Shown in pieces: positions 1-7,289 of a stretch of DNA of 12,417 nucleotides (positions within the stretch are counted from its first letter, which is position 1; every line of letters starts with the position of its first letter). The stretch is from positions 1-12,417 of the forward strand of contig JAJDES010000598.1 in assembly GCA_029259675.1 (NCBI GenBank), written 5' to 3'. This stretch comes from Planctomycetota bacterium (GTDB taxonomy: Bacteria; Planctomycetota; UBA1135; GCA-002686595). Both the position numbers and the translations under genes were made by a program. The notes beneath the pieces are model-generated. The model did not search any database, had not been told where the DNA came from, and worked only from the letters and a program-made list of their open reading frames with translations.

Positions 1-630
1 GCGCAGCTCGATACATTGCACGCCGCGCCCCGCACCGGGCAGGACTAATTGAAAGAGGCGGTCGTAGGTTTGATCTTCGATCAATTTGCCGTAGGGCGAA
101 TCCACCAAGTCACTGACGCTGCCTCCCAATTGCTGCACGAGATCCGGCACCGTATTGGAATGACCGGCAACCACGGCGATCGATCCGCCGGGCAGAGCGC
201 GTAGGCGCTTCGCAAGTGCAGCACTCTCGCGAGCGCTGGCGCTTACGACTTCCAGTCCGCTTCGCTCAGCCAGCGGCGCGAGTGTCTCCTGGGTGCGCTT
301 GTACTCGCTGGCAAATAAGTGGGAAACACCCGCGGATCCCAGCAGGCGAGCCAAGACTTGGGCGCGCTCGCGACCGGCATCCGAAAGCGACGGATCGCGG
401 CCGTTATCCTGCGCCTTTTCGGCATGTCGCAGCACGAAGATGGCGACCGGCTTGGTCGCTTCGCTTTGCGCGCCGGTTGGATCCGTTTGCTCGGACTGCG
501 GCGATGTCGACTGCGGCGATGTCGGGCTCGCGGGCCATTCCAACGGAAAACCCAGGTTGCTCGCAGCCACGAGCACGCAAGTGGTAAGCAATCCGCAAGC
601 AACAATTGAACGTATTCGTGAATGGCGCAT
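1..630 (-). CDS. Exported histidine phosphatase (SixA / phosphoglycerate-mutase-like), 3' end outside window
   Basis: The reading frame is open from an ATG at 628-630 to the left edge, giving 210 codons without a stop, so the C-terminus is missing. Residues about 5-24 form a basic then hydrophobic signal peptide or membrane anchor, followed by a Pro/Ser/Thr/Gln-rich linker to about residue 60. The catalytic domain begins at about 61. The family motif is LRHAEK, with Arg68 and the phospho-accepting His69; a conserved SEYKRTQET segment (110-116 region) and GHSNTVP with the second catalytic His157 follow. These are the hallmarks of branch-1/2 histidine phosphatases, which remove phosphate through a phosphohistidine intermediate. 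The substrate cannot be told from sequence; the leader implies it acts outside the cytoplasm. It is probably the last gene of a minus-strand unit after the TesA-like and CutC genes. No strong ribosome binding site is seen, and an in-frame TTG slightly upstream is an alternative start. Confidence 0.88.
   Translation of the reverse strand, partial: MRHSRIRSIVACGLLTTCVLVAASNLGFPLEWPASPTSPQSTSPQSEQTDPTGAQSEATKPVAIFVLRHAEKAQDNGRDPSLSDAGRERAQVLARLLGSAGVSHLFASEYKRTQETLAPLAERSGLEVVSASARESAALAKRLRALPGGSIAVVAGHSNTVPDLVQQLGGSVSDLVDSPYGKLIEDQTYDRLFQLVLPGAGRGVQCIELR
494..523. repeat. Perfect 15-bp tandem duplication in the phosphatase linker
   Basis: The unit GACTGCGGCGATGTC occurs twice back to back, at 494-508 and 509-523. 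Because 15 is a multiple of three it keeps the frame and duplicates five residues (giving a doubled TSPQS-type motif) in the Pro/Ser-rich linker between signal peptide and catalytic domain. It is probably a replication-slippage product in a tolerant linker. Confidence 0.9.
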
Positions 631-655
631 GAATGGACCCAACCAATCGGGATGC

Positions 656-676
656 GAAGCTTGCTTGGGAAGCTTC
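656..676. repeat. Short intergenic hairpin between the CutC gene and the phosphatase gene
   Basis: A 7-bp inverted repeat, GAAGCTT at 656-662 and AAGCTTC at 670-676, surrounds a 7-base loop. It lies in the 102-base spacer after the CutC stop and about 25 bases before the phosphatase start. No T-run follows on the minus strand, so it does not look like an intrinsic terminator. It could be a processing or stability element, or chance. Confidence 0.35.
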
Positions 677-732
677 TGGTGCTGTGGAAAAATGAATGGA
701 TCGTAAACGTGATCAAGTTCGCAACATCGCAA

Positions 733-1479
733 CTAGCGCGAGCGCCCGGCGGCCAAAGCTTTCGCCAGGGCCTCGACTCGCTTTTTGCTCGTGCGACCGT
801 TCTGGCCCTCAGCCAGGGGCACGGAAGGCGCCAGTCTATTCGCCACGGAAAAATCGCAGGCGCTGATCTCGGCGCAGCGTGCCGAAGCATGCCACTCTTG
901 CGCACCAATAGCGGTTACGAGCTCATCGATGTGTTGCTCGGAGACTCCCCCAGCCGGAACCACGGTCAGGTCGGGAGGACTCGAGCGCAGCATTTGTGCC
1001 AGTTGTTCGCGCCCCTGCATGACAGTTGGAGCGCCGCCCGAACTGAGCACGCGTTCGAAGCCCAAGACCGCTGCCTGTTCCAGAGCCGCGCGCCAGTCCG
1101 GACAGAAATCAAAGGCTCGGTGCAACACAACCTGCATCGGGCGAGCGCATTCAATCAGTGGCTCCAAAGCCTCCAGGTCGAGCGCACCGTCGGGCTTCAG
1201 GACCCCAATCGCAACCGCTTGGGCGCCGAGCTGCTGCATGCGATCGATGTCGCGCGCCATGACGTCCAACTCGTCACTGCGATAACAGAAATCCCCGGGC
1301 CGGGGTCGAATCAACGCGACACACGGCAATTCGCAGGCGTCGAGCACCGCCCCCATGAGGCCTTCGCTCGGCGTCAAACCGCCGCACTCGAGATGGGCAC
1401 AAATTTCAAGTCGGTTCGCGCCCGCGAGTTCCGCTGCGCGCGCATCGGCCAGGGAGTCCGTGCAGATTTCAAGCAACAT
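733..1479 (-). CDS. cutC: CutC family protein (copper homeostasis family TIM barrel)
   Basis: About 248 residues, the usual CutC length. The N-terminus MLLEICTDSL closely resembles Escherichia coli CutC (MALLEICCYS). Other matching blocks are GANRLEIC, the glycine-rich GGLTPSEG, the IRPRPGDFCY segment, GVLKPDG, VLHRAFDFC, RVLSSGGAP and VVPAGGV near the C-terminal half. These define the single-domain cytoplasmic TIM barrel. The family was named for copper tolerance in E. coli, but its biochemical role is not settled, so I would not claim a copper function for this copy. I chose the ATG at 1477-1479 because it matches the family start; an in-frame ATG at 1515 would add 12 unconserved residues. 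It lies 63 bases after the TesA-like gene on the same strand, suggesting co-transcription. No copper-binding regulator or transporter is visible nearby. Confidence 0.93.
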   Translation of the reverse strand: MLLEICTDSLADARAAELAGANRLEICAHLECGGLTPSEGLMGAVLDACELPCVALIRPRPGDFCYRSDELDVMARDIDRMQQLGAQAVAIGVLKPDGALDLEALEPLIECARPMQVVLHRAFDFCPDWRAALEQAAVLGFERVLSSGGAPTVMQGREQLAQMLRSSPPDLTVVPAGGVSEQHIDELVTAIGAQEWHASARCAEISACDFSVANRLAPSVPLAEGQNGRTSKKRVEALAKALAAGRSR

Positions 1480-1542
1480 GATGCGGCAACAATTCCAGGG
1501 CCCAAAGGCCGCCACGTTTGCGAACTCGGGTTGCGCGCGACA

Positions 1543-2412
1543 TTACTTTTGCTCCCCAGCCGCAATGCAATCGAGCAATTCGAGCATGGGGGCTTTCAGG
1601 TTGTCCGCCAAAATCAAATGCCCCTCGCGTGTTGGATGTATCCCGTCCTCCAAATTGAGGTCGGCATGACCCGCAACTCCCTCCATGAAAAAAGGCACAC
1701 AGGGCACTCCCAATTCTTCGCCCAAACGGCAGAACATGTCTGCGAATGATTCGGAGTAGGGTTCGCCGTAATTGGGCGGGACGCGCATGCCCAACATGAG
1801 CATCTCCACATCGGCAGCTTGAATGCGCTCCAAAAGTTCGCGCAAGTCCCATTCAATGGCGGCCACGGGCACGCCGCGCAAGCCGTCATTGACACCCAGC
1901 TCCACGACGATGGCGTCGGGATCTTGCTTGAGCATCCAATCCAATCTGGTCGCGCCACCGGCGACGGTATCGCCGCTCACACCGGCATTGACCAATTGGA
2001 AGGGCCTGCCCTCCCGCGCCAGCTCTGCTTGCAAAACATCGGGAAACGCTTCGGCGCGCGGCAAGTGCAGACCCGCGGCAATGCTATCGCCCAAAAAAAC
2101 AATGCGAGGCCCACCCGTAACCGGTGTGTCGCCGGATTCAGAACCTGCTCCGCCGCTCCCACCGACCCCGCCACCAAATTCGTCGACCGTCGTTCCGAGC
2201 CCGGCTGAGTCCTCGTTCTGCGCAGAGCCGCCGCAGGCGCCAAGTTGACTGAGAACGCAACTGAGGAGGAGTGCCGGGCCCAGCGCGCGCAGCGTGCCCC
2301 CTCGAAACAATCGACGGGCAACGGCCTTACCCAGCGCAAAAAGCGAGATGGCGTCCAGGTGCCGATCAGCCCGCTCGGTGTCCTGCCCTACGGCTTCTAT
2401 TGCACTTTTCAT
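1543..2412 (-). CDS. tesA: TesA-like SGNH/GDSL lysophospholipase/arylesterase, predicted lipoprotein
   Basis: All SGNH-hydrolase blocks are present: FLGDSIAAG (nucleophile Ser), NAGVSGDT (oxyanion Gly), ELGVNDGLRG (oxyanion Asn) and DGIHPTREGH (catalytic Asp and His). The blocks VPPNYGEPY and VPFFMEGV are very like E. coli TesA, a periplasmic thioesterase/lysophospholipase. Unlike TesA, this protein has a hydrophobic leader ending in a lipobox (LSQLGAC), then a Gly/Ser-rich linker of about 40 residues before the catalytic domain. I infer a lipid-anchored envelope enzyme. The start is uncertain. The frame is open to an ATG at 2478, only 8 bases from the divergent gene. The ATG at 2412 still leaves about 30 residues before the signal peptide, and a TTG nearer the leader (codon of the RLFRGG segment) would give the most typical lipoprotein signal. 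It is the first gene of the minus-strand unit and is divergent from the hydrolase/ABC block. Confidence 0.9.
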   Translation of the reverse strand: MKSAIEAVGQDTERADRHLDAISLFALGKAVARRLFRGGTLRALGPALLLSCVLSQLGACGGSAQNEDSAGLGTTVDEFGGGVGGSGGAGSESGDTPVTGGPRIVFLGDSIAAGLHLPRAEAFPDVLQAELAREGRPFQLVNAGVSGDTVAGGATRLDWMLKQDPDAIVVELGVNDGLRGVPVAAIEWDLRELLERIQAADVEMLMLGMRVPPNYGEPYSESFADMFCRLGEELGVPCVPFFMEGVAGHADLNLEDGIHPTREGHLILADNLKAPMLELLDCIAAGEQK

Positions 2413-2486
2413 GGCAGCTAGCCTACGCGCGAAGAACGCGTGGAATCGAGTCGAAATAGCCGGCGGCCCGCCTCGCAACGCGCGCC

Positions 2487-3689
2487 ATGGCTGGAATGAG
2501 CATTCTATTGGCCCTGGCCCTCAATCTGGAATCTCCCGGCTTTCAAGCCCTGCGAGCGCCGGTGCAAGGATTCGAACTGATACAGAACTCTTCCGGTCTG
2601 GTGCGCCTGATTGAAACCGATCATCCGGAGCCCATCTTGACCGAGGGCGACGAGCGGACTTGCCAAGCGGAGTTGCTGCGCCGGCTTGAAAAAAGATTCG
2701 GCGGCGGTCGCCTCAATTGGGAAGTTCCCACGGCCGGCGGGCTGCAATTTTGGTCGGATGTCCGCGTGGAGGGCGGCTGGCGAATTCAAAAACACGTCTT
2801 CAGCGGCCACCACCGTTTGATTGACCAGGACAATGTTCGTCGCGCATGGGGCAGCCGCGGCAGCTGTGACCTTGGGATGGAACGCTCGCGACTGAATGGT
2901 GAGCTTCCCAATGAAATAAGCGTTCCCAGCGAAGTACACATCGGAACCGGGCGCGAAGTCGAGTCGGACATTGATTCCAATCCTTCCGAATGCGTATTGC
3001 TCCTGCACGGTCTTGGTCGCACACGGCGGAGCATGTTGCAACTGGCCGAGTGGCTGGAAGCCGATGGCTATCAAGCGCTTCCCATCGCCTACGCCAGTAC
3101 GCGCGGAAGTGCAACGCAACATGCGCTCAACCTGGAATCGGTGCTGAGCAGTCTAAGGCCCGGCACGCGCGTACACTTCGTTACGCACAGTTTCGGAGCC
3201 ATCGTTTTGCGCGCAACTCTCGCGCCCCAGCGCATGCAATCCGCCCCATGGACCGGGCGCCTTGAACTCGGTCGCGCAGTTTTGATTGCAGCTCCCAACC
3301 AGGGATCCGTCTTCGCGCGCGGCCTGACGGAACGCGTCCCCGCCCTGGGTTCGGTCGTCCCCGCACTGCGCGAACTATCCCAGCCCGCGCAACTCCCCCC
3401 GCCACCCCCGCTCGAATTCGCCCTGGTGGCCGGGCAGCGCAAGCAGCTTGGCAAGCTTGAAAACACCGCTTTCGGTTTGCCCTGGGACGGCTGGAATCCG
3501 TGGCTTGCGGGTGAGGATGATGGTTTGGTCCGAGTCGCGGAAACGCACCTACCGGGATGCTCGGAAAGCTGGGCCTGGCGCGGCATTCATTCGCTTCCCA
3601 TGCAAGATCAGCAATTGGCTGGGCGCATTGCGCGCTTCCTGCGCCATGGAAGTTCGGCATCGCCTATGGATCCGGTAGGTCCACGTTAG
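2487..3689 (+). CDS. Alpha/beta hydrolase, lipase/esterase-like, with unknown N-terminal domain
   Basis: 400 residues. The C-terminal two thirds (about 168-390) is an alpha/beta hydrolase. The strand and oxyanion segment is VLLLHGLGRTR (His174-Gly175). The nucleophile elbow is VTHSFGA with Ser235, where Thr replaces the first Gly of GxSxG. The AAPNQGS segment after the next strand is typical of lipase-like hydrolases. The probable acid is Asp345 in GEDDGLV and the catalytic His is His368 in RGIHSLPM. Residues about 25-165 match nothing I recognise. A short hydrophobic start (SILLALALNL) could be a weak signal peptide. The substrate is unknown; a lipid or ester is likely from fold and neighbours. 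The ATG at 2487 has no clear Shine-Dalgarno site, and Met4 (2496) is an alternative. It lies between the TesA-like gene and the YbbA/YbbP-like transporter and probably shares their envelope-lipid context. Confidence 0.82.
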   Translation: MAGMSILLALALNLESPGFQALRAPVQGFELIQNSSGLVRLIETDHPEPILTEGDERTCQAELLRRLEKRFGGGRLNWEVPTAGGLQFWSDVRVEGGWRIQKHVFSGHHRLIDQDNVRRAWGSRGSCDLGMERSRLNGELPNEISVPSEVHIGTGREVESDIDSNPSECVLLLHGLGRTRRSMLQLAEWLEADGYQALPIAYASTRGSATQHALNLESVLSSLRPGTRVHFVTHSFGAIVLRATLAPQRMQSAPWTGRLELGRAVLIAAPNQGSVFARGLTERVPALGSVVPALRELSQPAQLPPPPPLEFALVAGQRKQLGKLENTAFGLPWDGWNPWLAGEDDGLVRVAETHLPGCSESWAWRGIHSLPMQDQQLAGRIARFLRHGSSASPMDPVGPR

Positions 3690-3721
3690 CCCGCTCGCAG
3701 GTCCATGGGCGCGAGTTGACC

Positions 3722-3748
3722 ATTCGACGTGCGCGCCGCCGGTCGAAT
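3722..3748. promoter_or_regulatory. Inverted repeat upstream of the ABC transporter genes, possible operator
   Basis: ATTCGAC at 3722-3728 and its exact complement GTCGAAT at 3742-3748 are separated by 13 bases, in the 114-base gap between the hydrolase stop and the ATPase start. No T-run follows, so a terminator is unlikely. Size and position would fit a dimeric regulator site, but one 7-bp repeat in GC-rich DNA can arise by chance. I see no convincing -35/-10 pair in this gap. Confidence 0.25.
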
Positions 3749-3803
3749 CGGGCCGTCGATCTGACGCTCGGTTCGTGAGCTGAACCAACGCTTGCGTTAA
3801 ATT

Positions 3804-4625
3804 GTGGGCGTGAAAGCGAGCATACGATCTGAAAATTTGACCAAGCGTCATCCCTCCGGTGGGCGCGAATTAACGGTTCTGGACGGAGTTTCGATTGAAG
3901 TTGCGGATGGAGAATTCGTGGCCGTATTGGGACCCTCCGGCAGTGGCAAATCCACCCTGTTGGGATTGTTGGCCGGACTGGATCGCCCCAGCAGCGGCAA
4001 GGTCTTCCTGGACGATTGGGAGCTTTCCAAACTGAGCGAGGACCGCCTGGCGAAGCTGCGCAAGCAGGAGATCGGCTTTGTCTTCCAGGATTTCCAATTG
4101 CTCGAAAACTTGACCGCACGCGAAAACGTTCTGTTGCCGCTGGAATTATCGGGGGTGCCCACTGCGCGCGAGCGTGCCGATGAAGTCCTGGCCATGGTTG
4201 GCTTGGCGCAGCGCGGTCACCACTACCCCGCCGAGCTTTCGGGTGGTGAACAACAGCGCGTCGCCTTGGCGCGCGCCTTTGGTCCCAAACCGCGCGTGCT
4301 CTTCGCCGACGAGCCCACCGGGAACCTGGACACGGCAACGGGCAACTCCGTGCTCGAACTGATTTGCGAGTTGCGCCGAGCCGAAGGAACCACTTTGATT
4401 TTGGTCACACACGATGCCCAGGTGGCCGCCGCCGCCGAACGTCGCATTCACTTGGCCGGCGGCCGGGTTGTCCTGGATGAATCCGACAACGGCCCGGACT
4501 CCGGCGAGGACAAGACTGCCGACGCTTCCGCGGCAGCCCGTTCCGCCGAAACGAATGGTGGCGCCAATCGCGGCACGGAAGGCGACCATGAGCGCGGCAG
4601 TCAAACGGGAGCCCCAGCGCGGTGA
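3804..4625 (+). CDS. ybbA: ABC transporter ATP-binding protein, YbbA / LolD-MacB type
   Basis: 273 residues with every nucleotide-binding motif: Walker A GPSGSGKST (43-51), Q-loop Gln95 in FVFQDFQLL, signature LSGGEQQRV (145-153), Walker B VLFADEP with catalytic Glu170 followed by TGNLD, and H-loop His203 in LVTHD. The FQDFQLL and ADEPTGNLD wording is characteristic of the LolD/MacB/YbbA/FtsE group, which power FtsX-type permeases in extracting or moving lipids, lipoproteins or peptides rather than solute import. It acts on the cytoplasmic face with the next gene product, whose start overlaps its stop by 4 bases (GTGA), implying translational coupling. The start is a GTG at 3804 or a second GTG at 3810; no Shine-Dalgarno site is visible. 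Odd: after residue about 226 there is a hydrophilic, Asp/Glu/Ala/Gly/Thr-rich tail of almost 50 residues, absent from typical YbbA/LolD proteins. Confidence 0.93.
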   Translation: MGVKASIRSENLTKRHPSGGRELTVLDGVSIEVADGEFVAVLGPSGSGKSTLLGLLAGLDRPSSGKVFLDDWELSKLSEDRLAKLRKQEIGFVFQDFQLLENLTARENVLLPLELSGVPTARERADEVLAMVGLAQRGHHYPAELSGGEQQRVALARAFGPKPRVLFADEPTGNLDTATGNSVLELICELRRAEGTTLILVTHDAQVAAAAERRIHLAGGRVVLDESDNGPDSGEDKTADASAAARSAETNGGANRGTEGDHERGSQTGAPAR

Positions 4626-7180
4626 GTCCGCGCCTTTTCTTCACGCTGCTGCTGCGCGAGTTTCGCGGCTCCACCGGACGCGTCATCGCCCTCAGCCTTT
4701 GCTTGGCCACCGGGGTGGCCGGCGTCAGCGGAGTGCGCGGTTTGGTGAACGCCCTCGAGGCCGGAATTCGAGCGCAATCGCGAGAACTCCTCGCGGCGGA
4801 CATTTCCGTTCGATCCAGGCGCGAATTGCCCCAGGAACTCTTGGATGCCGTCGCGACAGAAGCACCGGCTGAAGTTTCACAACTGGTGGAAATGGCCAGC
4901 GTGCTTTCCGTGCTTGAGCGCGCGTCGGGTGCAAGCAACACCGGAATCAATGAGCGCCTGGTGGAACTGCGAGCGGTGGAAGGCAACTACCCGCTGTACG
5001 GTGCGCTGGATTTGAGTCCGCAGCAAAGCCTCCGGGAACTGCTTGACGATCAATCGGTTGTGGCGGCGGAAGCCCTGGTCAGTGCGCTCGATGTTGAACT
5101 TGGGGATACGCTTGCGATCGGCGGGAAAGCCTTCAATTTGGTCGGCGTTGTGCGCGCGGATCCCGAGCGACTCGATTTCTCCCTGGCGCTGGGTCCCCGC
5201 GTTTACCTTTCAAAGTCGGGCTTGGATCGGGCACAACTGATTTCCTTCGGCAGCCGCGTGCGCACCAAATTGCTGTTGCGCTTCGAAGGCGACCCGAACG
5301 GAAAAGCGTTGGCGGCCACCGTCGAACGACTGCAGTCGGCCGTTCCTCAAAGCTTCGCACTGCGCTTTGAAACCCATACCGATGCGCAACCCAATCTGCG
5401 TCGCGGCCTGGCGCGCTTCGAATCCTATCTGGGCCTGCTGGCACTGACGTCCTTGCTCCTGGGCGGTGTCGGGGTGGCCCAAATCACACGCGCTTGGTTG
5501 GCAGCTCGCACCAAGGAAGTCGCCGTTTTGCGCAGCCTCGGCATGCGACCGATCGAAGTACTCGTGCTGCACCTCGGACAAGTATTGGTCCTCGCATTCA
5601 TCGGCAGCAGCTTGGGGGCGATGCTCGGCGGAGCGGTGCCCTGGTTCCTGCCGCACTTGGCGCCCGACTTGTTTCCGCCCTCCATCGTTCAATCTTGGCA
5701 GCCCGGCGCCATGCTGCAGGGTCTGGCCGTCGGTTTATCCGTAGCGGCCTGCTCAGCTTTGCCGCCCCTGGGAGCACTGTGGAAGATTCCGCCCATGCGC
5801 GTCCTGCGCTCGGATGCGGATCCGCTGCGCACGCCGTTTTCCATTCGCTTGGGTTTGAGCTTGCTCGTGGCCGCGGGAATCTTCGGCTGCTCCTATTGGA
5901 TCGGTGGCAACCTCGAACTTGCGGGCTGGTTCACGGGCCTCACCGCCGCGGCCGGATTGCTGCTCGGCTTGGCCTCGCGCTCGGTGCTATTCATCGTCGG
6001 GCGCATGCCCCGCTCGAAACTGCACCCCTTGCTTTGGCATGGCTTGGCGGCGACCGCGCGACCGTCAGCGGGAACAACAGGAGCCGTTGTCGCCCTGGGA
6101 CTGGGCGTGATGGTGATCACTTCGGTGGCCCTGATTCAAAACAAATTGAGCTCTGAATTGTCCACCGCGCTGCCGGCCGAAGCACCGAGCGTTTTCCTCC
6201 CCGATGTGCAGCCGGACCAATGGCAAGGCTTGCAGGTTGCGTTGTCGAACTTGGGCGCTGAAAACCAAAGCTCGGTTCCCGTCGTGATGGCGCGCTTGGC
6301 CCACATCGACGGCAAGCGCATCGACGACATCCTCGGCGAATTGGGCGGCGACCCCGAAAAAAATCGCTCTATCCGTTGGAGCTACACACGCGAGCAAAGA
6401 TTGACCTGGATGGATGAGTTTCCCGACAGCAACACCTTCGTGGAGGGTTCCGGTTGGAACGACCCTTTGCCGAATGAGCTCAGCCTGGAAGTTGATTACG
6501 CCGAGAATCTCGGGGTGAAAGTCGGCTCGCGCATCGGCTTTGACGTGCAGGGCATTGAACTTGAGTTTGTCGTTACGAGCCTGCGCGAAATTGAGTGGCG
6601 CAGCTTCGGCATCAATTTCTTCTTGGTAGCCGAACCCGGCTCGCTCGAAGGTGCCCCGCACAACAGGCTGGCTGCGGCGCGTATCGATGCCGAGCGCGAC
6701 AACGAACTCATGGCCGTATTGGCGGCCAACTACTCCAACGTCACACCGCTCTTTGTGCGCGCCATTCTGGAGCGCTTGCTGGCCCTCTTCTCACGCTTGG
6801 CCATGGGCGTGCGCATACTCGGCAGCTTCGCCGTGATCACGGGCTTGGTTGTCTTGGCCGGAGCGGTTGGGGCGACGGGACTGCGGCGTGGACGCGAGGC
6901 CGCCCTGCTCAAGGTTCTCGGTCTGACGCGAGCCCGCGTCATGTTGCTATTTTCTGCTGAGTACGCGCTGCAGGGGGCCATTGCGGGCAGCATTGGATCG
7001 ATCGGGGCGTTGGCCTTGGCCCACGGATTTTTGACCCGCGTACTCGAATTCGACTCTTCCTTGCCGCTCTGGACGGCGCCCGCGGCCATAACGGTCACCG
7101 CACTGCTGGCGGTCGCCGCAGGCATTGCTGCCACCGGCAAGGCCTTGGCTTCACCGCCCTGGAGCGCCCTGCGGCGCTGA
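4622..7180 (+). CDS. ybbP: FtsX-type ABC transporter permease, YbbP-like
   Basis: 852 residues, close to the roughly 800 of E. coli YbbP. Layout from hydropathy: TM1 at about 20-42; a large extracytoplasmic domain to about 265; an FtsX block with three TMs (about 265-390) containing ARTKEVAVLRSLGM, the coupling-helix-like motif; a middle hydrophobic region with several TMs (about 400-505); a second extracytoplasmic domain (about 510-710); and a final FtsX block (about 715-850) with the matching RRGREAALLKVLGLTR segment. This duplicated FtsX architecture with around ten TMs is that of YbbP-like and related permeases. It pairs with the ATPase encoded just upstream. The GTG start at 4622 lies within the ATPase stop (4-base overlap). 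YbbAP has been linked to envelope lipid or hydrophobic-compound handling, but the substrate here is unknown. It ends with a run of C-terminal TM residues and a short basic tail, so it appears complete. Confidence 0.92.
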   Translation: MSPRLFFTLLLREFRGSTGRVIALSLCLATGVAGVSGVRGLVNALEAGIRAQSRELLAADISVRSRRELPQELLDAVATEAPAEVSQLVEMASVLSVLERASGASNTGINERLVELRAVEGNYPLYGALDLSPQQSLRELLDDQSVVAAEALVSALDVELGDTLAIGGKAFNLVGVVRADPERLDFSLALGPRVYLSKSGLDRAQLISFGSRVRTKLLLRFEGDPNGKALAATVERLQSAVPQSFALRFETHTDAQPNLRRGLARFESYLGLLALTSLLLGGVGVAQITRAWLAARTKEVAVLRSLGMRPIEVLVLHLGQVLVLAFIGSSLGAMLGGAVPWFLPHLAPDLFPPSIVQSWQPGAMLQGLAVGLSVAACSALPPLGALWKIPPMRVLRSDADPLRTPFSIRLGLSLLVAAGIFGCSYWIGGNLELAGWFTGLTAAAGLLLGLASRSVLFIVGRMPRSKLHPLLWHGLAATARPSAGTTGAVVALGLGVMVITSVALIQNKLSSELSTALPAEAPSVFLPDVQPDQWQGLQVALSNLGAENQSSVPVVMARLAHIDGKRIDDILGELGGDPEKNRSIRWSYTREQRLTWMDEFPDSNTFVEGSGWNDPLPNELSLEVDYAENLGVKVGSRIGFDVQGIELEFVVTSLREIEWRSFGINFFLVAEPGSLEGAPHNRLAAARIDAERDNELMAVLAANYSNVTPLFVRAILERLLALFSRLAMGVRILGSFAVITGLVVLAGAVGATGLRRGREAALLKVLGLTRARVMLLFSAEYALQGAIAGSIGSIGALALAHGFLTRVLEFDSSLPLWTAPAAITVTALLAVAAGIAATGKALASPPWSALRR

Positions 7181-7186
7181 TTCCCC

Positions 7187-7212
7187 CGCCACGGGCCGAG
7201 GCGATTTTTTTT
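7187..7212 (+). terminator. Possible weak intrinsic terminator after the permease gene
   Basis: A short GC stem (CGCC 7187-7190 with GGCG 7200-7203, 9-base loop) is followed by A and a run of eight T at 7205-7212, starting six bases after the permease stop. The stem is only 4 bp, which is short for a terminator. A competing hairpin (AGGCGAT 7199-7205 with ATCGCCT 7217-7223) would put most of the T-run in its loop. The octa-T tract is striking in this GC-rich sequence and marks a probable transcription boundary. Confidence 0.35.
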
Positions 7213-7278
7213 GGGGATCGCCTGTTAGCAGTTCGCTTCCCCGCGCGACGGGAGGGGTATTCGCCCCCAAACCCTTTC

Positions 7279-7285
7279 GAGGAGG
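7279..7285 (+). promoter_or_regulatory. Strong Shine-Dalgarno site that fixes the start at 7290
   Basis: GAGGAGG lies four bases before the ATG at 7290. It is the clearest ribosome binding site in the window. It excludes an in-frame upstream ATG at 7125, which lies inside the permease gene, as the true start, and the chosen start leads straight into a hydrophobic leader. Confidence 0.8.
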
Positions 7286-7289
7286 CCCC

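Noticed and set aside
243..908. A 221-codon minus-strand open frame overlapping the phosphatase and CutC genes
   Set aside because: It overlaps two well-supported genes in another frame, and its translation is Arg/Pro/Ser-rich without motifs.
622..1749. A 375-codon plus-strand open frame opposite the CutC gene
   Set aside because: It lies antisense to the clear CutC gene and the end of the TesA-like gene, and its translation resembles no protein. It is a frame shadow caused by high GC content.
7199..7223. AGGCGAT / ATCGCCT hairpin with the T-run in its loop
   Set aside because: As a terminator the T-run should follow the stem, not fill the loop. It is mentioned only as a competitor of the shorter stem.
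7125..7289. Upstream in-frame start extending the orphan exported protein into the permease gene
   Set aside because: It would overlap the permease C-terminus and bury the leader peptide. A strong GAGGAGG site supports the ATG at 7290.
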